DNA of 64,000 bases from Sphingorhabdus sp. EL138 (GTDB taxonomy: Bacteria > Pseudomonadota > Alphaproteobacteria > Sphingomonadales > Sphingomonadaceae), in contig NZ_CAMDCK010000007.1 in NCBI RefSeq assembly GCF_945890115.1, positions 56,571 through 120,570 of the forward strand, read 5' to 3'. The position numbers and the translations under genes were made by a program. Numbering within the stretch: position 1 is the stretch's first letter; each line of letters opens with the position of its first letter. Of the stretch, positions 1 to 8,809 are shown in pieces. The notes below the pieces were generated by a model. That model searched no databases. It worked only from the letters and a program-made list of their open reading frames with translations, and was not told the origin of the DNA.

Positions 1-680
1 GGTGCCATATTGCTGTTGGGTAACGAAAGCCCAATCGCTTCGCCAACGCAGGCCATTGTGTTTGCGGTATATTGTCCGCCACATGCCCCATGGCCGGGAC
101 ACGCCACGCGCTCAAGCTCTTCCAACTCGGATAAAGGGCAAGCGCCCGCCGCGTATTTGCCGACGATTTCAAACACGTCCTTAACCGTGACGTCTTTGTT
201 ATTGTAACGACCGGGCAAAATGGATCCGCCATACACAAAGATCGATGGCACATTTAAACGCAACATCGCCATCATGATGCCGGGCAGCGACTTGTCGCAT
301 CCCGCAAAGCCCACCAGCGCGTCATAGCAATGGCCACGCACCGAAAGCTCAACCGAATCCGCAATCACTTCACGGCTAACGAGAGAGGCTTTCATCCCCT
401 GATGCCCCATGGCGATGCCGTCCGTCACGGTGATGGTATTGAACCGGCGCGGCATGCCGCCGCCCTGCTCCACGCCAACGCGCGCTATATCGGCCTGCGC
501 GTCCAACGTCGTGTTGCACGGAGCGCTGTCATTTCCAGCGGATACGACGCCAACAAAAGGCCGCGCAATTTCTTCTGCAGTCAGGCCCATTGCATAATAA
601 TAGCTGCGATGCGGGGCGCGTTCCGGCCCTACAGACACATGGCGGCTTGGCAATTTTGACTTGTCGAACTGGTTTGGCAT
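1..680 (-). CDS. ilvD: Dihydroxy-acid dehydratase, N-terminal part (cut by window edge)
   Basis: Dehydrates 2,3-dihydroxy-isovalerate and -methylvalerate in cytosolic valine and isoleucine synthesis. The minus strand reads from an ATG at 680, preceded by GGAGG, without a stop to the window edge, giving about 226 residues. The Fe-S cluster cysteines are visible in the motifs APCNTTL, GCDKSLPG and CGGQYTANTM, and the metal-binding stretch DGIAMGHQGMKASL lies between the first two. The C-terminal half is missing only because the window ends. The stretch GLSLPNSN fits the IlvD branch rather than the 6-phosphogluconate dehydratase branch. The next gene downstream of its promoter side, an amidohydrolase, ends 35 bp before this start, so the two may be co-transcribed. 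Confidence 0.93.
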   Translation of the reverse strand, partial: MPNQFDKSKLPSRHVSVGPERAPHRSYYYAMGLTAEEIARPFVGVVSAGNDSAPCNTTLDAQADIARVGVEQGGGMPRRFNTITVTDGIAMGHQGMKASLVSREVIADSVELSVRGHCYDALVGFAGCDKSLPGIMMAMLRLNVPSIFVYGGSILPGRYNNKDVTVKDVFEIVGKYAAGACPLSELEELERVACPGHGACGGQYTANTMACVGEAIGLSLPNSNMA

Positions 681-715
681 ACTGACCTCCGTTAAGACGA
701 GTGCTTTAAGCCTTT

Positions 716-1453
716 TTATATGGATAAGCCAAGCTGTTCCGAAACAAAATGGCACATTTCTGCCAATGTGCGTGCATATCTTGCTTGGCCATCGGGGTAG
801 CTTGATATATCCTGCCGCATCTCGATACCTATATAAGGGATGTTATTGGCTTCGGCATGGCGGTTCATTGTCGCGTTCAGCAGCTTTCCGGAATAAGGAA
901 GTTGGTCGCCAACGACATATCCCGCGTTTTCAAGAAACGGGATAGCCAGTTTGGACGCAGCTTCCTGTTCATTATACAAAACCCCAACTTCCCAAGGCCG
1001 AGGCTCTTGTGGAGTGCTCTCAAGGGCTGGCGTGAAGCTATGGAGCGATAGTATCAGTGCGGGACGGTGTTGCGACAGCAACTGCGCCAGATATCCGTGA
1101 TATGGGCTATGAAAGCGTTCCAGCCTTGCCTCTTTCTCGGTGGACCCAAGGTCGTTGCCGGGAATGACTACACCATCGCTTTCACAGGGGATGACCGCAG
1201 CATCATGCGCGTCACGATTTAAGTCGACAACAAGGCGCGAATATCCACCCAGATAGGCGGCAAAGCGCGCGTCTTGTGTGATCAAGCGCGCAACATCGGC
1301 AACGCCAATGTCCAATGCGATATGTGCGCCAAAGAATGCAGGGTCAATGCCCAGATCAATATCAATAGGGACACGGTTTGACGCGTGGTCCCCGATGATT
1401 AGGAACCCGCCTTTCTGCGGGGTTCCCAATATTTCGAAAGGCGCATCGGTCAT
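716..1453 (-). CDS. N-formylglutamate amidohydrolase family protein
   Basis: A 245-residue hydrolase of the N-formylglutamate amidohydrolase (HutG-type, PF05013) family. The family removes the formyl group from N-formylglutamate at the end of one histidine degradation route. The recognisable blocks are GGFLIIGDHASNRVP near the N-terminus, ALDIGVADVARL, LVVDLNRD and ILSLHSFTP, which carry the likely zinc ligands and substrate contacts. A longer frame opens at 1480, but ATG 1453 overlaps the ispE stop in an ATGA arrangement and is preferred. No other hut genes are nearby, so the real substrate could differ from N-formylglutamate. Confidence 0.8.
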   Translation of the reverse strand: MTDAPFEILGTPQKGGFLIIGDHASNRVPIDIDLGIDPAFFGAHIALDIGVADVARLITQDARFAAYLGGYSRLVVDLNRDAHDAAVIPCESDGVVIPGNDLGSTEKEARLERFHSPYHGYLAQLLSQHRPALILSLHSFTPALESTPQEPRPWEVGVLYNEQEAASKLAIPFLENAGYVVGDQLPYSGKLLNATMNRHAEANNIPYIGIEMRQDISSYPDGQARYARTLAEMCHFVSEQLGLSI

Positions 1454-2277
1454 CGCAGCATACTGGCCATGGACCACCAATGCGGATCAAGCGTTGCTCT
1501 TGCCGCCTCCAGCGACGTCACATCCGCAAACAACGCAAAGCAGGTCGCACCAGACCCGGACATACGCGACATAGCTGGATTCGCCTGCGAAAGCCGCGTT
1601 AAAATGTCGGTAATGGCCGGCCTAATGACAGATGCTATCGGTTGGAGGTCATTGCGCCCGGCAACTGCCGCATCCCAAATATCCCCGCGATCAACTGCGC
1701 CGCTGTCAACGCCATTCCATGCCTTAAATATCGCCGCGGTAGAAATGGATTGCAGCGGATTAACCAGCAACACATGCCGCGCGGCGATATTGCTATCGTC
1801 CAAAAAAGCCAACGCAGTGCCAGTGCCGCTGCCAAAACTCGGGCGGCTAAATACACATGCGGGAATGTCTGCGCCTAATGGGGCAAGAATATCTGCCATT
1901 ACCTGTTCGGAAGCACCCAATCCCCAAAGCTTGTTAAGAAGCCGTGCCGTTGCTGCTGCGTCCGCTGATCCCCCACCAATACCAGATGCAATCGGCAATC
2001 TTTTGTCGAGCCGGATCGCCGCACCTTGGGTAACACCAAAGTGCGCCTTCAAGGACAGGGCCGTTGTCAGCACCAGATTGCTTTCATCGGCCTTTAGGCC
2101 GGCGCCAAAAGGGCCATCAATCTCCAGACTTAGCGTATCCGCAAAGCTTGCACTCAAAACATCACCATCCTGCACAAAAGCGAACAGGGTCTCAATGTCA
2201 TGATATCCATCCACCCGCCGTTTCCGGACGTGCAGGGCAAGGTTTATCTTTGCAAAGGCTGTTTCAGAATATTCCAC
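1450..2277 (-). CDS. ispE: 4-diphosphocytidyl-2-C-methyl-D-erythritol kinase
   Basis: GHMP-family kinase of the non-mevalonate isoprenoid pathway that phosphorylates the 2-hydroxyl of CDP-methylerythritol. Visible family signatures are AFAKINLALHV at the N-terminus, the glycine-rich ATP loop LPIASGIGGGSADAAA near the middle and MSGSGATCFALF near the C-terminus. The open frame extends to 2346. A GTG at 2277 with AAGG just upstream gives the usual short lead-in before AFAKINL and a 275-residue protein; the longer version would overlap the ETF-QO gene. The stop overlaps the downstream amidohydrolase start (ATGA), which implies translational coupling. The start is the least certain part. Confidence 0.88.
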   Translation of the reverse strand: MEYSETAFAKINLALHVRKRRVDGYHDIETLFAFVQDGDVLSASFADTLSLEIDGPFGAGLKADESNLVLTTALSLKAHFGVTQGAAIRLDKRLPIASGIGGGSADAAATARLLNKLWGLGASEQVMADILAPLGADIPACVFSRPSFGSGTGTALAFLDDSNIAARHVLLVNPLQSISTAAIFKAWNGVDSGAVDRGDIWDAAVAGRNDLQPIASVIRPAITDILTRLSQANPAMSRMSGSGATCFALFADVTSLEAARATLDPHWWSMASMLR

Positions 2278-2320
2278 GTCAGACCTTAACCCCCGGGTGG
2301 CGACCAATGCGCCACCCTGA

Positions 2321-3961
2321 TTACATATTGGGGTAGTTAGGCCCACCGCCGCCCTCTGGCGTCACCCAATTAATATTTTGGTTCGGGTCCTTGATGTCGC
2401 AAGTCTTGCAATGAACGCAGTTTTGCGAATTGATTTGATAGCGGGCGTCCTTACCCTCCTCTTCAATCCACTCATACACACCCGCGGGGCAATAGCGCGC
2501 TGATGGGCCCGCAAACTCCATAAACTCGCTGGTTTTTTGAAGATCCATATCTTTGACCTGCAAATGAATGGGTTGGTCTTCGGCATGGTTGGTGTTTGAC
2601 AGGAAAACCGAAGACAGACGGTCAAAGCTGAACACCCCGTCGGGCTTTGGATATTCAATACGTTCGGCGCTGTTTTTCTTTTTCAGCGCCTTGTGGTCCG
2701 GATGGTGCTTCATCGTAAATGGCATGCGAATACCAAAATTCTCTAGCCACATGTTAACGCCAGCCAGCGCGCTTCCAAGCAAGTTACCGTATTTTTCGAC
2801 CAAAGGCAGGACGTTGCGCACCATGCGCAATTCCTTGTAAATCCAACTATTTTCATAGGCTGTCTGATACGAAGTAAGCGCGTCATGTTCACGGCCCGCA
2901 GCCAACGCCTCCACAGCAGCTTCAGCCGCCAGCATGCCCGACTTCATCGCAGTATGCGTGCCCTTGATACGCGGCACGTTTACGAAACCGGCCGAACACC
3001 CAATCAATACGCCACCAGGAAATGCAAGTTCCGGTACCGCCTGCCAACCGCCGTCGCTAATTGCACGCGCACCATAAGAAACACGGCGGCCACCGGCGAG
3101 TATTTTCTTAACCTCAGGATGCGTTTTCCAACGCTGAAACTCTTCGAAGGGTGACAGATAAGGGTTTGAATAATTGAGCCAAACAACAAAACCCAAGGCA
3201 ACTTGATTGTTCGCATGATGATATAAAAACGCGCCGCCATTGGCGTCCGTCAAAGGCCAACCTTGGCTATGGATTACGCGGCCCGCAGAATGCTGCTCCG
3301 GCGGAATATCCCATAATTCTTTAATGCCGATACCGTAAACCTGCGGCTCACAATCCTTATCCAGCGCAAATTGCGGTTTGAGCAATTTGGTGAGATGGCC
3401 GCGCACACCTTCGGCAAAGAATGTGTATTTTGCATGCAATTCCATGCCGCGCATATAATCGTCTTTATGGCTGCCATCGCGTGCAATGCCCATGTCGCCC
3501 GTAGCGACCCCTCTGACCGAGCCATCTGCGTTGTAGAGAATTTCTGCAGCCGAAAAGCCGGGGAAAATTTCTACACCCAGATTTTCAGCCTGCCCCGCCA
3601 ACCAGCGGCACACATTACCAAGCGATCCGGTATATGTACCCTTATTGTGCATGAAACCGGGCGTTAGGAAATGCGGCATATTGAACTTGCCGGTCTTGGT
3701 CATGATCCAGTGCTGATTGTCATTCACTGGCGTATCGGCCAGCGGGCACCCCAACTTGCGCCAATCAGGCAGCAGCTCATCAAGCGCCTTGGGATCAATG
3801 ACAGCACCGGACAATATGTGCGCGCCAACCTCGGACCCTTTTTCAAGGATGCAGACGCTGGTTTCGGGGGATAATTGTTTTATGCGGATTGCGGCCGAAA
3901 GTCCTGCTGGCCCGGCGCCAACAATAACAACATCATAGGGCATCGACTCACGTTCACTCAT
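2321..3961 (-). CDS. Electron transfer flavoprotein-ubiquinone oxidoreductase
   Basis: Passes electrons from ETF, loaded by acyl-CoA and other flavin dehydrogenases, to membrane ubiquinone. The 546-residue length fits the family. An FAD-binding Rossmann motif VVIVGAGPAGLSAA lies at residues 10-23. The GIGIKELW and GGWQAVPEL blocks are typical of ETF-QO. The C-terminus carries a 4Fe-4S site with C near 487 (RYCPAGVYE) and three more cysteines in NCVHCKTCDIKDP around 513-520. The protein is monotopic, so no transmembrane helix is expected. The gene faces a divergent gene at 4076 across about 115 bp that must hold both promoters. It could form a unit with ispE, about 40 bp downstream. Confidence 0.95.
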   Translation of the reverse strand: MSERESMPYDVVIVGAGPAGLSAAIRIKQLSPETSVCILEKGSEVGAHILSGAVIDPKALDELLPDWRKLGCPLADTPVNDNQHWIMTKTGKFNMPHFLTPGFMHNKGTYTGSLGNVCRWLAGQAENLGVEIFPGFSAAEILYNADGSVRGVATGDMGIARDGSHKDDYMRGMELHAKYTFFAEGVRGHLTKLLKPQFALDKDCEPQVYGIGIKELWDIPPEQHSAGRVIHSQGWPLTDANGGAFLYHHANNQVALGFVVWLNYSNPYLSPFEEFQRWKTHPEVKKILAGGRRVSYGARAISDGGWQAVPELAFPGGVLIGCSAGFVNVPRIKGTHTAMKSGMLAAEAAVEALAAGREHDALTSYQTAYENSWIYKELRMVRNVLPLVEKYGNLLGSALAGVNMWLENFGIRMPFTMKHHPDHKALKKKNSAERIEYPKPDGVFSFDRLSSVFLSNTNHAEDQPIHLQVKDMDLQKTSEFMEFAGPSARYCPAGVYEWIEEEGKDARYQINSQNCVHCKTCDIKDPNQNINWVTPEGGGGPNYPNM

Positions 3962-4075
3962 TGCCTTTATCCTTTACCCGGCATATAATTCCAGCCGTCC
4001 CGTTATATGAACAGCCTGTGGGAATTGCCATGCCAAGCAATTGACCCTGCCGTCAACTGGTGACTGAAGGGATTT

Positions 4076-4828
4076 ATGGAGGATCGGGGGAAAATTACCG
4101 CATTTGCTGTGGTTGAATCATTATCTGGTTGGTGGGAACTGGCCGGCGTTGATTCTGCTGTGGGCGAAAGCACATTGGATTTGCTAGCGCAGGATGCTGT
4201 CGATACGTCCCCGAACATGCCCATCGCTCCCGCTGTTGAGAAGCAACAGGCCGAGGCACCTGCGACGCCCAGTATCATGTGGCCGTCCGATATTGCCGCC
4301 CTTCGCGAGATGGTGGCCAGTGGCGCTCCCCTGCCCGGCAATGCTTATGGTCCCGTTCGCTTCCCATCAGTTGGCCCGGTTAGTTGCGACGTGATGGTTA
4401 TTTCGGATCTGCCAGACATATTGCCTACGCCAGAAACCAATATGGCTTTGAATGCGGATCTGCTGCATCGGATGCTTGGTGCAATCGGGATCGATATCGC
4501 GCAATGTCACTGCACATGGTTGGCGACGAGCATCCCGTCCACAGGCGAGGTTCCTGAAAACGACTTACCTGACCTTGCTGCGTTTATGCTGCATCAGATT
4601 AAGCTGATTAGACCTAAATCGCTGGTGATACTCGGTTCCGCCGCCTGCAAGGCTGTGTTGAGCGAGGAACTCATGCATGCACGCGCGGAGTTACGAAATG
4701 TTAGCCATGATGGCCTCAATATAACAACACTGGCGACATTTCATCCGCGCACGCTTATTGCGAGGCCTGCCATGAAAAAGCAGGCATGGAGAGATTTGCA
4801 GATGTTTGCGAAAAGAGTGCGCCAATGA
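4076..4828 (+). CDS. Uracil-DNA glycosylase-like protein, catalytic motifs degenerate
   Basis: A 250-residue protein with the overall pattern of a family 4/5 uracil-DNA glycosylase. FMLHQIKLIRPKSLVILGSAAC matches the central strand and helix, and ATFHPRTLIARPAMKKQAWRDL matches the C-terminal THHPAYLL..P..K...W.DL motif. The GEAPG active-site loop is replaced by VISDLPDI, and the four Fe-S cysteines of family 4 are absent. The first 60 or so residues are a poorly conserved extension. ATG 4076 follows AAGGGA. Its stop overlaps the next gene in an ATGA arrangement. From sequence alone it may be a non-catalytic DNA-binding relative or use a different mechanism. Confidence 0.7.
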   Translation: MEDRGKITAFAVVESLSGWWELAGVDSAVGESTLDLLAQDAVDTSPNMPIAPAVEKQQAEAPATPSIMWPSDIAALREMVASGAPLPGNAYGPVRFPSVGPVSCDVMVISDLPDILPTPETNMALNADLLHRMLGAIGIDIAQCHCTWLATSIPSTGEVPENDLPDLAAFMLHQIKLIRPKSLVILGSAACKAVLSEELMHARAELRNVSHDGLNITTLATFHPRTLIARPAMKKQAWRDLQMFAKRVRQ

Positions 4829-6576
4829 GCAAGAGAATATGTAATTTAAAATGGCTCGCTTTTGCGCTGGCTTGCAGCCCCATTGCGACGGCTCACGCAA
4901 ACACCAGCGGCGGATTTCGAGCAATTACGCCCTCTCAGCCGGCACCCAATGTTCTAAGCGCCCAAGAAAAAGCCGAGTTCTCTGCGATCTATGACGCTAT
5001 CCGTGCAGAAAAATGGGATGAAGCTGCACGCATGATTGATGCGGCACCCCAAGGCCCCATGTCAGCGATGGCGCGCGCAGAATTATATCTCGCACCAAAT
5101 AGCCCAAAGGTGGAGGTAGTGCAGCTGCAGGCATTGCTTGAGACCGCACCTTATCTGCCGCAGGCTGAAAAATTGGCGACTATGGCACGCAAGCGCGGTT
5201 CGGAAATGCTTCCCAATATGCCGGGCATCCGCCGCTTTTCATGGCTGGGTGGCGCACCCAAAAGGGATTTGCCCGCCAGTAAGGCAAGCGACAGCATACG
5301 TGCTGAATTACAAATGTTTATTAAAAATGACCAACCCTTTGCCGCCGAACAATTTTTGGAAAGCAAAGCGTTGGAATTGTCGCCCGAAGCGCTGACAGAA
5401 TTACGCTATCGTGTGGCATGGTCATATTATATCGAAAATGACGATGCATCCGCAAGGCGCGTTTCTGCTGTCGCGCAAATTGCCGGTGGAGAATGGGGCA
5501 CGCAGGCAAGCTGGGTGCTTGGCCTCGCCACTTGGCGGCTGGGGGATTATGCCGCTGCTTATTACGCCTTTGATCAGGTTGGCCGCCTGGCCAGTAACGA
5601 TGACTTAAGGGCCGCGGGGCTGTTTTGGGGCGCGCGCGCAGCGATGGCCGCAAAGCATCCGCAATATATGCAGCCCAAGATGCAAAAGGCGGCGCAGCTT
5701 TCGGAAACCTTCTACGGTTTACTCGCCAGCGAAGCGCTTGGCTTGGAACCGATTGCGCGCAAGGTAGCCAAAACTGTCAAGCTCGATTGGGCGAGCTTGA
5801 AAGAGCAACAAAACGCGATTTTGGCGGTATCCCTGACCGAAATTGGCCAGAATAAGCTGGCGGATCAGGCACTGCGCCATCAGGCGAGAATTGGAGATGC
5901 GCGACAACATACGAACCTTGCGCAGTTGGCGGGCGCGTTGAACCTTGCTTCTACCCAATTCTGGTTCGGCCATTATGGTCCATCACGTGACCAGAGCAAC
6001 GCTACGGCACGTTACCCCCGGCCCAATTGGGAACCAACCGGTGGTTGGCGCGTAACGCCATCCTTAATCTATGCCCATACGCTGCAAGAATCTAATTTCC
6101 GTACTGACGTGATCAGCTCTGCCGGCGCACGCGGCCTCATGCAGGTTCGCCCCGGAACGGCTCAGGACCTTGCGCGGGCACGCGGTGCGTCCTTCACAGC
6201 ATCCGAACTGGACCGCCCATCCATCAATTTGGAATATGGCCAATCCTATTTGGAAAAGCTGCGTGACTTGCCTGCAACGGGGGGGCTGCTGCCAAAGGTA
6301 ATTGCGGCTTACAATGCGGGTCCGTCGCCTGTGGCACGCTGGAACAGCGAGATACGCGATAATGGCGATCCGTTATTGTTCATTGAATCTATCCCATTTT
6401 GGGAAACGCGCGGCTATGTGGCGATCATCTTAAGAAATTACTGGATTTACGAGATGCGCGAGAACAGGGCCTCAGGAAGCTTGAAGGGCCTAGCCCAATA
6501 TATGTGGCCCAGATTTCCGGATGCCAGTGGTACTGTCACCGCGCGCAGGATGACAGGAGGCGTCATTGCTCGATGA
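4825..6576 (+). CDS. Lytic transglycosylase (SLT domain), periplasmic
   Basis: Cleaves peptidoglycan glycan strands with 1,6-anhydro product formation during cell-wall turnover. The ATG at 4825 overlaps the previous stop (ATGA) and begins a Sec signal peptide: positively charged MSKRICNLKW, a hydrophobic core and an A-H-A cleavage site. A long helical, TPR-like middle region of about 350 residues precedes the SLT domain. The catalytic Glu is residue 422 in HTLQESNF, followed by SAGARGLMQVRPGTA and AAYNAGPSPVARW. The total of 583 residues matches the soluble Slt70-like type. A longer frame from 4786 would lack a clean signal peptide. The 3' end overlaps moaB. Confidence 0.9.
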   Translation: MSKRICNLKWLAFALACSPIATAHANTSGGFRAITPSQPAPNVLSAQEKAEFSAIYDAIRAEKWDEAARMIDAAPQGPMSAMARAELYLAPNSPKVEVVQLQALLETAPYLPQAEKLATMARKRGSEMLPNMPGIRRFSWLGGAPKRDLPASKASDSIRAELQMFIKNDQPFAAEQFLESKALELSPEALTELRYRVAWSYYIENDDASARRVSAVAQIAGGEWGTQASWVLGLATWRLGDYAAAYYAFDQVGRLASNDDLRAAGLFWGARAAMAAKHPQYMQPKMQKAAQLSETFYGLLASEALGLEPIARKVAKTVKLDWASLKEQQNAILAVSLTEIGQNKLADQALRHQARIGDARQHTNLAQLAGALNLASTQFWFGHYGPSRDQSNATARYPRPNWEPTGGWRVTPSLIYAHTLQESNFRTDVISSAGARGLMQVRPGTAQDLARARGASFTASELDRPSINLEYGQSYLEKLRDLPATGGLLPKVIAAYNAGPSPVARWNSEIRDNGDPLLFIESIPFWETRGYVAIILRNYWIYEMRENRASGSLKGLAQYMWPRFPDASGTVTARRMTGGVIAR

Positions 6577-7090
6577 AAACAGGACGTTTAAGCCGGTAAA
6601 CATCGCGCTGTTAAGCGTGTCCGACACCCGTGGCATCGAAAACGATACCAGCGGCGATATCTTGGCGGAACGCATAGCCGCCGCTGGCCACAAAATCGCT
6701 GATCGCGCTATTTTGCGTGACGACACCGCTTCAATCGCAGCACAACTGCGTGATTGGATCGACGACGATCAGATTGATGTTGTCATCTCAACCGGTGGCA
6801 CCGGGCTCACCGGACGCGACGTGACACCCGAAGCTTTGGAAGTTGTAAAGACGAAGGATATCCCAGGTTTCGGCGAACTGTTCCGCTGGCTAAGCTTCGC
6901 AAGCATCGGCACATCCACCATACAATCGCGCGCCTGCGCCGTGCTGGCGGGCGGGACGTATATTTTTGCCCTGCCCGGTTCAAATGGCGCAGTTAAAGAC
7001 GGTTGGGATCAGATACTTGTCCATCAACTCGACAGCCGCCATCACCCCTGCAATTTCGTGGAACTAATGCCGCGCTTACGCGAAACCTGA
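6566..7090 (+). CDS. moaB: Molybdenum cofactor biosynthesis protein B
   Basis: A 174-residue MoaB/MogA-type protein, which adenylylates molybdopterin or acts in an equivalent step of molybdenum cofactor assembly. The signature [16 protein letters not shown] lies in the middle, and [19 protein letters not shown] near the C-terminus. Translation appears to begin at a TTG (6566), because GGAGG lies five bases upstream and no ATG fits. The start sits inside the last codons of the transglycosylase gene, so the two are coupled. The other cofactor genes seen here, moaC and moeA, are 18 kb away. No clear terminator follows; only a weak GGCG/CGCC hairpin lies before the convergent ligase gene. Confidence 0.9.
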   Translation: MLDENRTFKPVNIALLSVSDTRGIENDTSGDILAERIAAAGHKIADRAILRDDTASIAAQLRDWIDDDQIDVVISTGGTGLTGRDVTPEALEVVKTKDIPGFGELFRWLSFASIGTSTIQSRACAVLAGGTYIFALPGSNGAVKDGWDQILVHQLDSRHHPCNFVELMPRLRET

Positions 7091-7143
7091 TTTCGACGGC
7101 GCAAGCGCCGCCTATTTCACAGCAAGGTCATCGCTGCCTTGCC

Positions 7144-8742
7144 TCAATCCTCCAGCACAAAATCCTTGAACTGCGCGCGTAGCGCCACCTTTTGGATTTT
7201 GCCCGTGCCTGTATGCGGCAGTTCGTCCACAAACAACACACGGTCAGGCATCCACCATTTGACAATGCGTTCCGCCAGATAGGCCTTCACAGCCGCTTCG
7301 TCCACGTCTGCATCAGGTTTTTTAACTGCAATCAGTACAGGCCGTTCATCCCATTTAGGGTGCGGGATACCAATTGCCCCTGCTTCAGCAATGCCGGGGC
7401 AACCAACCGCAATATTCTCTAGTTCAACCGAGCTGATCCACTCGCCGCCCGATTTGATCACATCTTTCACACGGTCGGTAATCTGCATCGTGCCGTCTGG
7501 ATGCAGCACGGAGACATCGCCGGTATCAAACCACTGATCCGCATCTACCGCATCCGCCTCTGCCTTGAAATATCGCTTAATGACCCATGGGCCACGAATC
7601 TGAAGCGCACCGGACGTCACGCCATCGCGCGGGGCGACGTTGCCGTCCTTATCGATTACGCGCAACTGCACGCCAAAGGGGGTTCGGCCTTGCTTACACA
7701 CGATGTCGATTTGCTGCTCCAGCGTTAACTCATCCCAATTGGGTGTTGGCGCACCCATCGTACCAATGGGCGATGTTTCGGTCATGCCCCATGCGTGAGA
7801 AACGCGCACGCCCGACTTCATCAGACGCTCGATCATCGCACGCGGCGCAGCCGATCCGCCAATTGTAACCAAGCCCAGCTTGCCCAGCGTCGCGTCACGT
7901 CCCGCTGCCGCCTCTGCATCCAGATGCGCGAACATTGCGAGCCACACGGTCGGCACCCCTGCGCTGTGGGTAATGCCTTCTTGCAGCATTAAGCCATGTA
8001 ATGTTGCGGCATCATTGGTGGTGGAAAACACAAACTTCACGCCCGCAGCAGCGCCCGCAAAAGGTAAGCCCCAGCTTGCCGCATGGAACATCGGCACGAT
8101 CGGCAGCAATGCCGACTGCGGGCTCAGATCAAAAATGGCTGGCGCAATCTCAGCCATGGCATGCAACATGGTCGAGCGGTGTTGATACAAAACACCCTTT
8201 GGATTGCCCGTTGTGCCGCTGGTGTAACACAACATACACGCGTCGCGTTCGTCGCCGGTAGCCCATTCATAATTACCATCTTGCTTGGCAATGAATGCAC
8301 CATAGCTGTCGTCGCGGTCAAACACGACATAATGCTCAACGGTCTTCAGATGCGGCTTCAGCCGATCAATAATGGGCTGGAACATTGCGTCGTACATCAA
8401 CACCTTATCTTCGGCATGGTTCATGATGTAGATCAGGTCTTCGTCGAACAGCCGCACGTTTACCGTGTGGATTACCCCGCCAAAGCCAATAGCGCCATAC
8501 CAAGCCGCCAAATGCCGGTGATGATTCATGGCAAAGGTGGCAACCCTATCGCCCTTTTGCAGGCCTAACCCCGCAAAGGCTTGCGACAATTTACGCGCCT
8601 CGGTTGCAACACCAGACCAGTTTGTCCGCTCAATCGTACCGTCGGTCCAACGGGTTACGATTTCACGCGTGCCATGTTCGCGCGCTGCATAGTCGATCAA
8701 ATGCGGAACGCGAAGGTCCCAATCTTGCATGGTGCCGTGCAT
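7144..8742 (-). CDS. Fatty acyl-CoA ligase (AMP-binding enzyme)
   Basis: Activates a fatty acid to its CoA thioester through an acyl-adenylate. The 532-residue protein has the AMP-binding P-loop [13 protein letters not shown] near residue 172, the A5 block [10 protein letters not shown], the GDV and [15 protein letters not shown] hinge region and the C-terminal lysine motif [10 protein letters not shown]. The organisation and the sequence [24 protein letters not shown] are closest to the medium/long-chain AlkK-like group. ATG 8742 follows GGGAGAG; a TTG three bases further upstream is possible. The exact chain length cannot be read from sequence. It stands alone between convergent moaB and the co-directional dnaE. 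Confidence 0.85.
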   Translation of the reverse strand: MHGTMQDWDLRVPHLIDYAAREHGTREIVTRWTDGTIERTNWSGVATEARKLSQAFAGLGLQKGDRVATFAMNHHRHLAAWYGAIGFGGVIHTVNVRLFDEDLIYIMNHAEDKVLMYDAMFQPIIDRLKPHLKTVEHYVVFDRDDSYGAFIAKQDGNYEWATGDERDACMLCYTSGTTGNPKGVLYQHRSTMLHAMAEIAPAIFDLSPQSALLPIVPMFHAASWGLPFAGAAAGVKFVFSTTNDAATLHGLMLQEGITHSAGVPTVWLAMFAHLDAEAAAGRDATLGKLGLVTIGGSAAPRAMIERLMKSGVRVSHAWGMTETSPIGTMGAPTPNWDELTLEQQIDIVCKQGRTPFGVQLRVIDKDGNVAPRDGVTSGALQIRGPWVIKRYFKAEADAVDADQWFDTGDVSVLHPDGTMQITDRVKDVIKSGGEWISSVELENIAVGCPGIAEAGAIGIPHPKWDERPVLIAVKKPDADVDEAAVKAYLAERIVKWWMPDRVLFVDELPHTGTGKIQKVALRAQFKDFVLED

Positions 8743-8809
8743 CAAAATCTCTCCCTTTTCACCGCTGCAGGATACTGCAGACGCAATTTCTGTCCACGAT
8801 TTTCGCAGT

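Noticed and set aside
7091..7143. Terminator between moaB and the acyl-CoA ligase
   Set aside because: Only a four-pair GGCG/CGCC hairpin is present, with no T-run.
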